A DNA stretch of 11,105 nt. Origin: Chloroflexota bacterium. Its GTDB lineage: Bacteria > Chloroflexota > Dehalococcoidia > Lucifugimonadales > JACPCL1. Each line of letters opens with the position of its first letter. Positions within the stretch are counted from its first letter, which is position 1. Under the pieces are notes generated by a model. That model saw only the letters and a program-made list of their open reading frames with translations. It did not search any database and was not told the DNA's origin. This document shows, one piece after another, positions 1 to 6,362 of the stretch. Both the position numbers and the translations under genes were made by a program. Location of the stretch: assembly GCA_016210395.1 (NCBI GenBank), contig JACQUI010000022.1, positions 1 through 11,105 on the forward strand, read 5' to 3'.

Positions 1-327
1 TTCCTCCTCATGTGCCTGGGCGGGTACGGCGTTGTCAGCGTGGCCAGCCACCTCATCGGCAAGCAGATCAAGGGCATGATGAACATGGTGCTGGACGGCA
101 GCGTCACGGGGGCAGCGGCGGAGCACCGGCGCATGATGCCCATGTTCAAGGGCCTCTTCGTCGTGGCCAACCCCATCCCTGTGAAGTACTGCGTCAACCT
201 GGCCGGCTTCAACGTGGGCGCTCCCCGCTTGCCGCTGAACGAACCGGACGAGAAGACGGCCGCCTTTCTGAAGGACCTGATGAGTAAGTACGAGGTGGAT
301 CTGCCGGTGGACGGACGCATGAAGTAG
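1..327 (+). CDS. dapA: 4-hydroxy-tetrahydrodipicolinate synthase family, C-terminal part (partial)
   Basis: Only the last 108 codons are in the window; the reading frame is open from base 1 and ends with TAG at 325-327. The visible part resembles the C-terminal third of DapA: a glycine-rich strand (LGGYGVVSVASHLIG), then a helical segment with AAEHRRMMPMFKGLF and the family-typical NPIPVKYCVNLAGF and PRLPL stretches, ending in a helix (EKTAAFLKDLM). DapA condenses pyruvate with aspartate semialdehyde in cytoplasmic lysine/diaminopimelate synthesis. The catalytic lysine and tyrosine lie upstream of the window, so a related class I aldolase of the same superfamily (for example N-acetylneuraminate lyase-like) cannot be fully excluded, although the PIPVK segment favours DapA. 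A weak 5-bp GC hairpin (328-332 with 341-345) follows the stop but has no T-run. Confidence 0.85.
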   Translation, partial: FLLMCLGGYGVVSVASHLIGKQIKGMMNMVLDGSVTGAAAEHRRMMPMFKGLFVVANPIPVKYCVNLAGFNVGAPRLPLNEPDEKTAAFLKDLMSKYEVDLPVDGRMK

Positions 328-357
328 CCGCGGTCCTTCGCGCGGTTGAGGCCTGCA

Positions 358-993
358 ATGCTCTGTCATATTTGCCACAACGCATCCATAGGGCTGTGCC
401 AGATGTGCTGGAAGGCCTACTGCCGCCAGCATGGCGACGAGTTGTGCTCGGCCTGCAAGGAGAGGATCGCGGCGAGGTCTGCTCCAAGAAGGGGCGACGT
501 CGGAGTGCACATGCTGGGGCATGAGACTGGGGAGCACCGCCCGATCCCTGTTGGCCCGCAGCAGACCTTCTCTCCCAGTCTGGATGGCCTCGTGAAGGTG
601 CTCGGTGTAGGCCAGAGAGCGAATGTTGGCGGCACCACTATCGTTCTCCTGTCTCTGGAGTTGTACGCGTACGGGTTCGTGCTGAACTACTTGGTTGGCT
701 CGACAACGAGTGACACAACCGATACGGCGTCGGGCCGGTTTCCGCGCTTTCCACAATTTCAGGACGTGGTCACGGATGACCTGGGGAATAGATACGCTGG
801 GAGTCATGGATCGGGCGGCGGCTCAGCAGGATACTGGCGGTCGCAGCGAGGGTATTCGCCGGCTCCCGCCACCGGAGCCAAGAGTTTGCGAATCATGATC
901 GACACGGTCCAATGGATGGCGGGGCCTGGTCCTGCCGGAGCCTCTTCGGTAGAGAAGGGTCCCTGGGGTTTCACCATAGACCTTGATTTCTGA
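358..993 (+). CDS. Unrecognised protein with Cys/His-rich zinc-binding N-terminus
   Basis: A 211-residue protein. The ATG at 358 is preferred because GAGG (348-351) lies 6 bases before it; a TTG at 346 would add four residues but has no ribosome site. Residues 3-33 carry four metal-ligand pairs: C3/C6, C14/C17, C22/H25 and C30/C33, spaced like a double-zinc B-box or ribbon. After a polar linker, residues about 75-211 look like a mostly beta domain, with alternating hydrophobic strands (TIVLLSLELYAYGFVLNYLV), a conserved-looking DDLGNRY turn, a Gly/Ser-rich loop and a final strand (WGFTIDLDF). No signal peptide or membrane segment is visible. I do not recognise the family; a zinc-ribbon plus beta-sandwich architecture is an inference. 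It lies 30 bases after dapA and could be read from the same transcript; a terminator follows. Confidence 0.7.
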   Translation: MLCHICHNASIGLCQMCWKAYCRQHGDELCSACKERIAARSAPRRGDVGVHMLGHETGEHRPIPVGPQQTFSPSLDGLVKVLGVGQRANVGGTTIVLLSLELYAYGFVLNYLVGSTTSDTTDTASGRFPRFPQFQDVVTDDLGNRYAGSHGSGGGSAGYWRSQRGYSPAPATGAKSLRIMIDTVQWMAGPGPAGASSVEKGPWGFTIDLDF

Positions 994-1040
994 AGGCCTC
1001 CTCCAGGCTAGCCAACCTACAAACGTTTTGACGCAAGAGT

Positions 1041-1082
1041 GAGCAGAGGCGCACGCGCAAGGTGTGCCCCTGCTCTTGTTTT
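1041..1082 (+). terminator. Intrinsic (Rho-independent) terminator after the zinc-finger gene
   Basis: The arms GAGCAGAGGCGCAC (1041-1054) and GTGTGCCCCTGCTC (1062-1075) form a 14-position stem with one G-U pair and one A-C mismatch around a 7-base loop, followed directly by TTGTTTT (1076-1082). It stands 48 bases after the TGA of the zinc-finger gene on the same strand and ends the dapA-side transcription unit. Confidence 0.8.
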
Positions 1083-1116
1083 CGCGGGCCCAGAGTTGCG
1101 TGCTCCCTTTGGGGGC

Positions 1117-1147
1117 TTCCACCTGGCGGCTGTGGATTAGGTATACT
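1117..1147 (+). promoter_or_regulatory. Possible promoter for the ABC-F/flavoprotein unit
   Basis: TATACT at 1142-1147 is a good match to a sigma-70 -10 box and lies 66 bases before the ABC-F start, after the upstream terminator. The only -35 candidate, TTCCAC at 1117-1122, is poor and the spacer is long (19 bases). Position is the main support. Confidence 0.3.
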
Positions 1148-1213
1148 GGCAGAGTGGGTGTGTAGAATGCGCATTGCTGGCGACCTCCTTTGTACGCGAG
1201 TTGCTAACTAACC

Positions 1214-3079
1214 ATGGCCTTACTCTCTGCCACAGGTCTCACGCTGTTCTACGGCAACAACCAGGTCTTCTCCGGCATTGACCTGGAAGTTGTCGAACAG
1301 GCGCGCATTGGCATTGTAGGCGCCAACGGCAGCGGCAAGACCTCGTTGCTGCGCATCCTCGTGGGTGAACAGGAGGCCGACGGCGGAACGGTCCACTATG
1401 CTCGGGGCGCTCGCATCGGCTATGTGCCGCAAACGCTCGCCCCAACTTCTGACGGCACCCTCCACGACGAAGTGATGACCGCGTATGACGGCCTGCGCCG
1501 GCTGGAGGAGGAGATGGCGGGCTGCACGCTTGCCATGCAAGACGACGACCCGGTAGTCCGGCGGCAGGCGGAGGCCCGGTACGCTGCCCTGGCTCAACAG
1601 TTTGAGGCCCGGGGCGGCTACACGTTTCAGAGCACTTTGGATAGGGTTGTCGCCGGTCTGGGGTTATCCCGTGAGGCGTTGCGGACGCCCGTAGCTTCGG
1701 CCAGCGGCGGCGAACGCACCAGGGCCGCGCTTGCCAAGGCGCTCCTCATTGACCCTGACCTTCTGGTGCTGGACGAGCCGACCAACCACCTGGACCTGGC
1801 GGGCATCACCTGGCTGGAGCGGTTTCTGGTCAGGTCCAAACACGCCTTCGTTGTGGTATCCCATGACCGGTACTTCCTGGACGCCGTGGTAGACCAGATC
1901 TGGGACATGGAGGACGGCAAGCTCCAAACGTTTCCCGGCAACTACTCCAAGTACAAGGTCCTCAAGGCAGAGCGAGTTATCCAGCAGCAACAGCAGTTCG
2001 AGCGGCAGCAGGAGCACATCGCCAAAGAGGAAGAGTTTATCCGCAGGTACGGCGCAGGCCAGAGGTCCCAGGAGGCCCAGGGACGGGCAAAACGCCTTGC
2101 GCGATTGGAGCGGCTGGAGGCTCCCAAAAGGGAGGAGCAGGCAACCCTCGCCACGGTGACCGCCGCACGGGCCGCCCAGGTGGTGATACGCACCAGGGAC
2201 CTGAAGGCCGGCTTTACCAACGGCGGCGAGCGCATTCCTCTCCTCTCTGTCCCCGACATGAACGTCAACCGGGGGACGCGGGCCGCCATCCTCGGCAGCA
2301 ACGGCGCAGGGAAAACGACCTTCATCAGGACCCTCCTGGGACTGATCCCCCCTGTGGAGGGATCGGCGGCCCTGGGGGGCAACGTCTGCGCAGGGTACTA
2401 CCAGCAAGGGCTGGGAGACATCCCAGGGGACGCTTCGGTCCTGGAGGCCCTCCTGGAAGTCGCGGACATGTCTCCCGCAGAGGGCAGAGCATATCTCGCC
2501 CGGTTCCTCTTCCGGAGACAGGAAGCATTTCAGGAGGTGAGCACCCTGAGCGGCGGGCAACGGAGCAGGCTTGCCCTAGCGAGGCTCCTCGTCACTCGTC
2601 CCAACGTGCTGGTGCTGGATGAGCCGACAAACCACCTGGACATCCCCAGCAGGGAGGCCCTGGAGCAGGTGCTTTCGGGGTACGACGGCACGCTGATCTT
2701 CGTGTCTCATGACCGGCAGCTTATCGCCTCGCTCGCTCAACAACTGTGGATTGTGGGCGACGGAACGGTCACGGTCTTTACAGCAGGCTACCGGGAGTGG
2801 GTCGAAGAGCAGGAGCGGAAGGCCGCGCCTCCACCGCCGCCCGTTGCGCCCAGGCGGCCTCCGCCTCCGAAACCTTCGAAGCGGCCTTCCCCGTCGGTGG
2901 CGGTACAAGAAGATCCCGAGCAAATCATCGCCGCGCTGGAGGCGCGCTTGGCGGAGGTAGAATCGCAGTTGCAGGCTGCTGCAGAGGGGCAGGATATCGC
3001 CGAGGTGACACGGCTGGCGCAAGAGCACTCACAGACGCAGGCGCGGCTGGATGAGGCGTGGGCGAAGTGGACAGGGTAG
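1214..3079 (+). CDS. ABC-F family ATP-binding protein (ribosome-associated type)
   Basis: A 621-residue soluble protein with two ABC ATPase domains and no membrane segments, the ABC-F layout. Domain 1 has Walker A GANGSGKT (36-43), signature SGGER (164-168), Walker B LLVLDEPTNHLD ending near 194 and switch SHD (216-218). A charged, Gln/Glu/Arg-rich helical linker spans about 230-315. Domain 2 has GSNGAGKT (361-368), LSGGQ (445-449), VLVLDEPTNHLD (465-476) and SHD (498-500). Both catalytic glutamates are present. The C-terminus has a proline-rich hinge (539-560) followed by a coiled coil (about 565-615), as in Uup/YdiF-type members. Known ABC-F proteins bind the ribosomal E site and help stalled or drug-blocked ribosomes; sequence alone does not show whether this is a housekeeping or a resistance type. 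The ATG at 1214 lacks a clear ribosome site. The end overlaps the next gene by 22 bases. Confidence 0.93.
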   Translation: MALLSATGLTLFYGNNQVFSGIDLEVVEQARIGIVGANGSGKTSLLRILVGEQEADGGTVHYARGARIGYVPQTLAPTSDGTLHDEVMTAYDGLRRLEEEMAGCTLAMQDDDPVVRRQAEARYAALAQQFEARGGYTFQSTLDRVVAGLGLSREALRTPVASASGGERTRAALAKALLIDPDLLVLDEPTNHLDLAGITWLERFLVRSKHAFVVVSHDRYFLDAVVDQIWDMEDGKLQTFPGNYSKYKVLKAERVIQQQQQFERQQEHIAKEEEFIRRYGAGQRSQEAQGRAKRLARLERLEAPKREEQATLATVTAARAAQVVIRTRDLKAGFTNGGERIPLLSVPDMNVNRGTRAAILGSNGAGKTTFIRTLLGLIPPVEGSAALGGNVCAGYYQQGLGDIPGDASVLEALLEVADMSPAEGRAYLARFLFRRQEAFQEVSTLSGGQRSRLALARLLVTRPNVLVLDEPTNHLDIPSREALEQVLSGYDGTLIFVSHDRQLIASLAQQLWIVGDGTVTVFTAGYREWVEEQERKAAPPPPPVAPRRPPPPKPSKRPSPSVAVQEDPEQIIAALEARLAEVESQLQAAAEGQDIAEVTRLAQEHSQTQARLDEAWAKWTG

Positions 3080-4287
3080 GGGCGTCGCTATTGCCGGCAA
3101 GGGCTTCCCCCGCTAGCCGCTATGACGTGGTCATCGTCGGCGCCGGCGCGGCGGGCCTCATGTGCGCCATTGAGGCTGGAAAGCGGGGCCGCCGGGTCAT
3201 GGTTCTCGACCATGCCGACAAGGCGGGCAAGAAGATACTCATCTCCGGCGGCGGACGCTGCAACTTCACCAACCTGGGCGCTGAGCCGGACTGCTATCAG
3301 TCTCAGAACAAGGCCTTCTGCTACTCAGCCCTGAGCCGGTACACCCCGTCGGACTTCGTTGCACTGGTGGAGAATCATCACATCGCCTACCATGAAAAAA
3401 AGCTGGGCCAGCTCTTTTGCGATGGCGCCTCCAGCCAGATCGTCGCGATGCTCTTGCGAGAGGTCACCGCAGCAAAGACGGTGGTCCGCTTGCAATGCAC
3501 AGTCGCCACTATCCGGCGCTCTGACGGCTTCCTGCTAGAGACTACACTGGGCGATGTCGCCGCCGACTCCCTAGTAATGGCCACCGGTGGGCTGTCCATC
3601 CCGAAGATGGGGGCCACCGGGCTCGCTCATGCCGTGGCCAGGCAGTTCGGTCTGAAGGTTACGGCGACTCGTCCAGCCCTGGTGCCCTTCACGTTTCAGG
3701 GCAAAACCCTGGAGCTCTGCCAACGCCTGGCCGGGGTCTCCATCCCGTGCACCGCAAGCTGTAACGGGGCTGGCTTCACAGAGAACCTGCTTCTTACCCA
3801 CAGAGGCGTCAGCGGCCCCGCCATGCTGCAATGCTCCTCCTACTGGCGGGAACGGCAGCATGTGCAAGTGGACTTGCTGCCCGGCTTGGACTTGCTTGCC
3901 CACCTCAAGAAAGAGCAAGCGGCCAGGCCAAAGGCGAACCTTTCCAGTGTCCTCTCGGCCCTCCTTCCGAGGAGATTCGTTGAGGTCATGTGCGAGACCT
4001 CCTTGCCCAACAAGCCAATGGCCCAGCTTTCCCTTGCGGAGCTATGCGCCGTAACAAAGGCCATCAAGGAGTGGACCCTCCTGCCGGCCGGCACAGAAGG
4101 GTATCGCACGGCGGAGGTCACCCTGGGCGGCGTGGACACCACCGGCCTTTCGTCCAAAACAATGGAGGCTTTGCACGTGCCCGGCCTCTTCTTCATTGGC
4201 GAGGCTGTGGACGTCACCGGGCCGCTGGGCGGCTACAACTTCCAGTGGGCCTGGGCCTCCGGCTATTGCGCCGGACAGTATGTGTAA
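3058..4287 (+). CDS. BaiN/HI0933-family FAD-dependent oxidoreductase (YhiN-like)
   Basis: A 409-residue flavoprotein. A Rossmann dinucleotide-binding motif GAGAAG (28-33 within YDVVIVGAGAAGL) binds FAD. The family signature GGGRCNFTN sits at 64-72, and the closing signature GEAVDVTGPLGGYN (381-394) followed by FQWAWASG is also typical. The middle (about 190-340) is the inserted substrate domain. Members are annotated as NAD(P)/FAD-dependent oxidoreductases; the physiological substrate is mostly unknown (BaiN itself has been linked to bile-acid reduction), so I assign only the class. The start is uncertain: GTG at 3058 overlaps the ABC-F gene by 22 bases, while TTG at 3091 has TAGGGG (3077-3082) 8 bases ahead and would give 398 residues, which fits the short lead normally seen before the Rossmann motif. 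A selenoprotein gene starts 71 bases downstream on the same strand, which suggests a redox pair. Confidence 0.9.
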   Translation: MGEVDRVGASLLPARASPASRYDVVIVGAGAAGLMCAIEAGKRGRRVMVLDHADKAGKKILISGGGRCNFTNLGAEPDCYQSQNKAFCYSALSRYTPSDFVALVENHHIAYHEKKLGQLFCDGASSQIVAMLLREVTAAKTVVRLQCTVATIRRSDGFLLETTLGDVAADSLVMATGGLSIPKMGATGLAHAVARQFGLKVTATRPALVPFTFQGKTLELCQRLAGVSIPCTASCNGAGFTENLLLTHRGVSGPAMLQCSSYWRERQHVQVDLLPGLDLLAHLKKEQAARPKANLSSVLSALLPRRFVEVMCETSLPNKPMAQLSLAELCAVTKAIKEWTLLPAGTEGYRTAEVTLGGVDTTGLSSKTMEALHVPGLFFIGEAVDVTGPLGGYNFQWAWASGYCAGQYV

Positions 4288-4347
4288 AGGAGTCCCTTTT
4301 CCTCCTGGCGGGCGCGAGAGGGTTGCGTTAGACTAAAGCGAAAGGCT

Positions 4348-4353
4348 GGGAGG
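4348..4353 (+). promoter_or_regulatory. Ribosome binding site of the selenoprotein gene
   Basis: GGGAGG lies 5 bases before the ATG at 4359. It fixes the start of a short gene that is interrupted by an in-frame TGA, and is independent support that the reading frame before the TGA is translated. Confidence 0.75.
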
Positions 4354-4358
4354 TCCGC

Positions 4359-4628
4359 ATGGCAAACGAGAAGCTGGACATCACCATCGAGTACTGCCAC
4401 AACTGAGGGGAGGGACTGCGGGCCGCTTGGATAGCGGGCGAACTCCTCACCCATCATGGTGACTACATCAGTAGCTGCAAGCTGGTGCCGTCCGGCCACG
4501 GCAAGTTCCACATCTACTTTGGCGACGAGCTGGTTCTGGAGCACTCCCACAACCCGCACCACTGGCCCGAGGCCCACGAGGTGGTGGCCAAGCTGCGGGA
4601 GTGGAAAGACTCCCTGGCCGCGCGGTAG
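4359..4628 (+). CDS. SelW/Rdx-family selenoprotein (TGA at 4404 read as selenocysteine)
   Basis: An 89-residue protein if the in-frame TGA at 4404-4406 is read as selenocysteine (residue 16); the true stop is TAG at 4626-4628. The TGA sits in C13-H-N-U16, the CxxU redox motif of SelW/SelT/SelH-like (Rdx) proteins, directly after the first beta strand (KLDITIEY), where the family has it. The remainder follows the thioredoxin-like Rdx order: helix (GLRAAWIAGELLTHHG), strand (SCKLVPSG), strand (GKFHIYFGDE), strand (LVLEHSH), then WPEAHEVVAKLREW as the last helix. Codon use and hydrophobic pattern continue unchanged across the TGA, arguing against a random nonsense mutation. Known Rdx members are small thiol/selenol oxidoreductases; the partner is unknown. 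It follows a flavoprotein gene by 71 bases. The only in-frame restart is a GTG at codon 43, which would lose the motif. Standard gene callers will split or omit this gene. Confidence 0.88.
4404..4449 (+). promoter_or_regulatory. SECIS-like hairpin directly downstream of the selenocysteine TGA
   Basis: Bacterial SelB needs a stem-loop just 3' of the UGA. Here TGAGGGG (4404-4410) pairs with CTCCTCA (4443-4449), including one G-U. An upper stem of CCGC (4423-4426) with GCGG (4434-4437) holds the loop TTGGATA (4427-4433). Two more pairs (G4418-C4439, C4419-G4438) extend the upper stem across a 3-base bulge. The loop carries GG at 4429-4430, about 22 bases after the TGA; a guanosine in an apical loop at this kind of distance is the known bacterial SECIS pattern. 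Pairing was done by eye. Confidence 0.7.
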
Positions 4629-4641
4629 CGTGGCCCCACGC
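4628..4641 (+). other. Perfect short inverted repeat after the selenoprotein stop
   Basis: GCGTGG (4628-4633) and CCACGC (4636-4641) are perfect reverse complements separated by two bases, starting on the last base of the selenoprotein stop and ending just before the remnant grpB ATG. There is no T-run, so it is not a standard terminator; it might protect the 3' end of the upstream mRNA. Confidence 0.4.
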
Positions 4642-4710
4642 ATGGCTGCTCCCGTTGTCATCGTAGACTATGACCCTGCCTGGCCCGGCCAAGGGATCTG
4701 TCATTCTTGA
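4642..4710 (+). pseudogene. Remnant 5' end of a grpB-like gene
   Basis: An ATG at 4642 opens 22 codons whose first 17 (MAAPVVIVDYDPAWPGQ) closely match the start of the intact GrpB-family gene at 4850 (MPSAPVIVVDYDPAWPAQ). Sixteen bases are identical (4661-4676 versus 4872-4887). Homology stops around 4690, where interspersed repeat sequence begins, and the frame ends at TGA 4708-4710. The start lies 13 bases after the selenoprotein stop, so the ancestral grpB may have been directly behind that gene. It is too short to be functional. Confidence 0.75.
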
Positions 4711-4834
4711 GCGAAGTGGTCGATCTGCCTTGGCCTTCCAAGACGTTCCGGTTCGCGAATCCCGATTCATCGGGACTCATGCCCAATGCCTGCTGGAGGG
4801 CCGAGGCATCGGCCCGTCGCCTGCTCAGGCCAAA
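4699..4834 (+). repeat. Interspersed repeat, copy A (upstream of grpB)
   Basis: This element begins TGTCATTCTTGAGCGAAGTG and ends GGCCAAA. It matches copy B (5426-5552) in several ordered blocks: the head, TGGCCTTC, a TCCGG.TCGCGAA block, a CGGCCCGTCG block and the end. It contains three hairpins: CTTGG/CCAAG (4729-4742), CCCGAT/ATCGGG (4761-4774) and GGGCCGA/TCGGCCC (4798-4815). No coding capacity is evident, so it looks like a small non-autonomous or REP-like element. Confidence 0.65.
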
Positions 4835-4849
4835 TCACCAGAGCTTCTG

Positions 4850-5389
4850 ATGCCGTCTGCCCCTGTTATCGTCGTAGACTATGACCCCGCGTGGCCGGCG
4901 CAGTTCGCCGAGCTACGCCGCGTCATCGCCGCCGCCCTTGGCGACCTGGCTCTGGCTATCGAGCACGTGGGCAGCACTGCGATCCCCGGCCTCGCCGCCA
5001 AACCCATCATTGACCTGGACGTGGTCATAGCCTCTTCCGAATGCCTGCCGGAAGTGGTGGCGCGGCTGGCTGCCCTGGGGTATGCCCACGAAGGCGACCT
5101 GGACGTCCCCGGTCGCGAAGCCTTCGCCCGGCAGGACGATCGCACCCCCTGGGACGGCACGGGCCGCGCCTGGCCGGAGCACCACCTGTACGTCTGCCCT
5201 CAGGACAGCGCCGAGCTTGCCCGCCACCTGGCCTTCCGCGACCACCTGCGCGCCTACCCTGATGCCGCTGCCGCCTACGCCGCCCTCAAACGGCGGCTCG
5301 CCCTGCGCTTCCGCAATGACCGCGAGGCGTACACCCTGGGCAAGTCGGCGTTTGTGGAGGGTGTGCTGAAGGGGGCTATGGCGGGCTGA
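4850..5389 (+). CDS. GrpB family protein (UPF0157, nucleotidyltransferase fold)
   Basis: A 179-residue protein. The start VIVVDYDPAWPAQFAELRRVI is typical of the family, and residues about 38-60 carry EHVGSTAIPGLAAKPIIDLD. The GS followed by D-x-D there corresponds to the active-site pattern of the polymerase-beta-like nucleotidyltransferase fold. RPWD-like and HLYVC stretches further on (RTPWDGTGRAWPEHHLYVC) also fit. The biochemical role of GrpB proteins is not established. The ATG at 4850 is chosen because homology starts there; an in-frame ATG at 4670 would add 60 residues that are a translation of the repeat and the remnant. The ribosome site at 4850 is weak. The gene is flanked on both sides by copies of the same repeat and faces tag convergently. 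Confidence 0.88.
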   Translation: MPSAPVIVVDYDPAWPAQFAELRRVIAAALGDLALAIEHVGSTAIPGLAAKPIIDLDVVIASSECLPEVVARLAALGYAHEGDLDVPGREAFARQDDRTPWDGTGRAWPEHHLYVCPQDSAELARHLAFRDHLRAYPDAAAAYAALKRRLALRFRNDREAYTLGKSAFVEGVLKGAMAG

Positions 5390-5425
5390 GGGTTTGGAAA
5401 CGCCGGCAGGGTAGGCGAAGCGAGT

Positions 5426-5552
5426 TGTCATTCTGGAGCGAGGTGGTCAAGTGGCCTTCGGACTCAACTGCGCTCCGGCTCGCGAAGAATCTCCCACGAC
5501 GACCGCCTACCGCAGGGCCACGGCAGCGGCCCGTCGTTCGCTGCGGGCCAAA
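5426..5552 (+). repeat. Interspersed repeat, copy B (between grpB and tag)
   Basis: It begins TGTCATTCTGGAGCGAGGTG and ends GGCCAAA, in the same orientation as copy A. Shared ordered blocks include TGGCCTTC, TCGCGAA, a GGGCC/GGCCC hairpin (5515-5519 with 5528-5532) and CGGCCCGTCG. The internal GAAGAATCTCCC motif is lost or altered in copy A. Together with the flanks it fills the 179-base gap between the convergent grpB and tag genes; no clear terminator is seen there. Confidence 0.65.
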
Positions 5553-5568
5553 CCTCGTGTTCCGCCTG

Positions 5569-6153
5569 TCAGGGATCGTGCCTCCCCGCCGCCCTGAAAC
5601 ACCCTTCCAGGTGGTCGTTCACCATGCCGGTGGCTTGCATGAGGGCGTAGCAGATCGTAGAGCCAACGAACGTGAACCCCCGCCGCCGCAGCTCCGCGGA
5701 CATGGCGTCGGACTCCGGCGACGTAGCGGGGACTTCCTTCCAGGAGCGGTAGGCGGCGCGACGTAGGGTCTGATAGCTGGTGAACTGCCACAGGAAGCGG
5801 TCCAGGCTGCCGGACTCCCGCTGCACCTCCAGCACGCGCCGGGCGTTGTTGATGGCGGACTCGATCTTCTGGCGGTTGCGCACGATGGCGGCGTCGGCCA
5901 GGAGGCGCTGGCGGTCCGCCTCGCCGTAGGCGGCGACGACGGCTGGATCGAAGCCCTGGAATGCGCGGCGGTAGCCTTCACGCTTGTGGAGGATTGTGCG
6001 CCAGCTCAGGCCGGCCTGCGCGCCGTCAAGCACGATAGCTTCAAACAGCTTGATGTCGTCATGGAGCGGGACGCCCCATTCTTCATCGTGGTAGCGCAGC
6101 ATGAGGGGATCGAAGGTATCCCAGGCGCAGCGCTGGAGATTGTCGCTGGTCAT
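5569..6153 (-). CDS. tag: DNA-3-methyladenine glycosylase I
   Basis: A 194-residue protein that removes 3-methyladenine from alkylated DNA in base-excision repair. It shows the whole family pattern: CAWDT at the start, YHDEEWGVP (21-29), catalytic glutamate E38 in KLFEAIVLDGAQAGLSW, and the zinc-snap ligands C9, H22, H181 and C185 (spacing CX12H and HX3C, as in the E. coli enzyme) in the C-terminal NDHLEGCF. The ATG (6151-6153) overlaps the stop of the membrane-protein gene as ATGA, implying translational coupling. It is the last gene of the minus-strand unit and converges on grpB. Confidence 0.95.
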   Translation of the reverse strand: MTSDNLQRCAWDTFDPLMLRYHDEEWGVPLHDDIKLFEAIVLDGAQAGLSWRTILHKREGYRRAFQGFDPAVVAAYGEADRQRLLADAAIVRNRQKIESAINNARRVLEVQRESGSLDRFLWQFTSYQTLRRAAYRSWKEVPATSPESDAMSAELRRRGFTFVGSTICYALMQATGMVNDHLEGCFRAAGRHDP

Positions 6154-6362
6154 GCGACGCTGGGGCCCGACGCGCCGGGTTTGCGGCGGGAACGCAAGGT
6201 GACGCGCACGGCCCAGATGAACACCCGGATGGCAACGAGGAAGAGGAACGCAATGATGGCTCCTGGGGAGAATAGTCCGACCCCCAGCAAGGGAAGGGAC
6301 ACGCCTATCAGAGCGGCGAAGCCGAAAAGGATGAGGACTTCTCTAGCGATACGCGCTTCCAT
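6150..6362 (-). CDS. Small two-helix membrane protein, unrecognised
   Basis: A 70-residue protein with two hydrophobic stretches, about residues 8-30 (VLILFGFAALIGVSLPLLGV) and 33-54 (GAIIAFLFLVAIRVFIWAV), followed by an Arg/Lys-rich tail (TLRSRRKPG). That pattern predicts a helical hairpin in the cytoplasmic membrane with the tail inside. I do not recognise the family. It starts 20 bases inside the end of hicA and its TGA overlaps the ATG of tag, so it is translated from the same message as both. Its tight position argues that it is real despite the small size. Confidence 0.6.
   Translation of the reverse strand: MEARIAREVLILFGFAALIGVSLPLLGVGLFSPGAIIAFLFLVAIRVFIWAVRVTLRSRRKPGASGPSVA

Noticed and set aside
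1664..2560. 298-codon minus-strand frame opposite the ABC-F gene
   Set aside because: It is a shadow of the ABC-F coding sequence with no recognisable motifs.
4404..4406. The in-frame TGA in the Rdx-like gene as a plain nonsense mutation or as tryptophan
   Set aside because: It falls exactly at the catalytic Cys/Sec position of a CxxU motif and a stem-loop follows it. TGA serves as stop in several neighbouring genes, so a Trp reading is unlikely.
4456..4710. 84-codon plus-strand frame across the selenoprotein and the grpB remnant
   Set aside because: It is a different frame from the selenoprotein, with a Thr/Trp/Ser-rich low-information product; only its last 22 codons, the grpB remnant, have meaning.
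4699..5552. Insertion sequence or composite transposon around grpB
   Set aside because: The flanking elements are about 130 bases, lack a transposase and show no clear terminal inverted repeats or target duplications.
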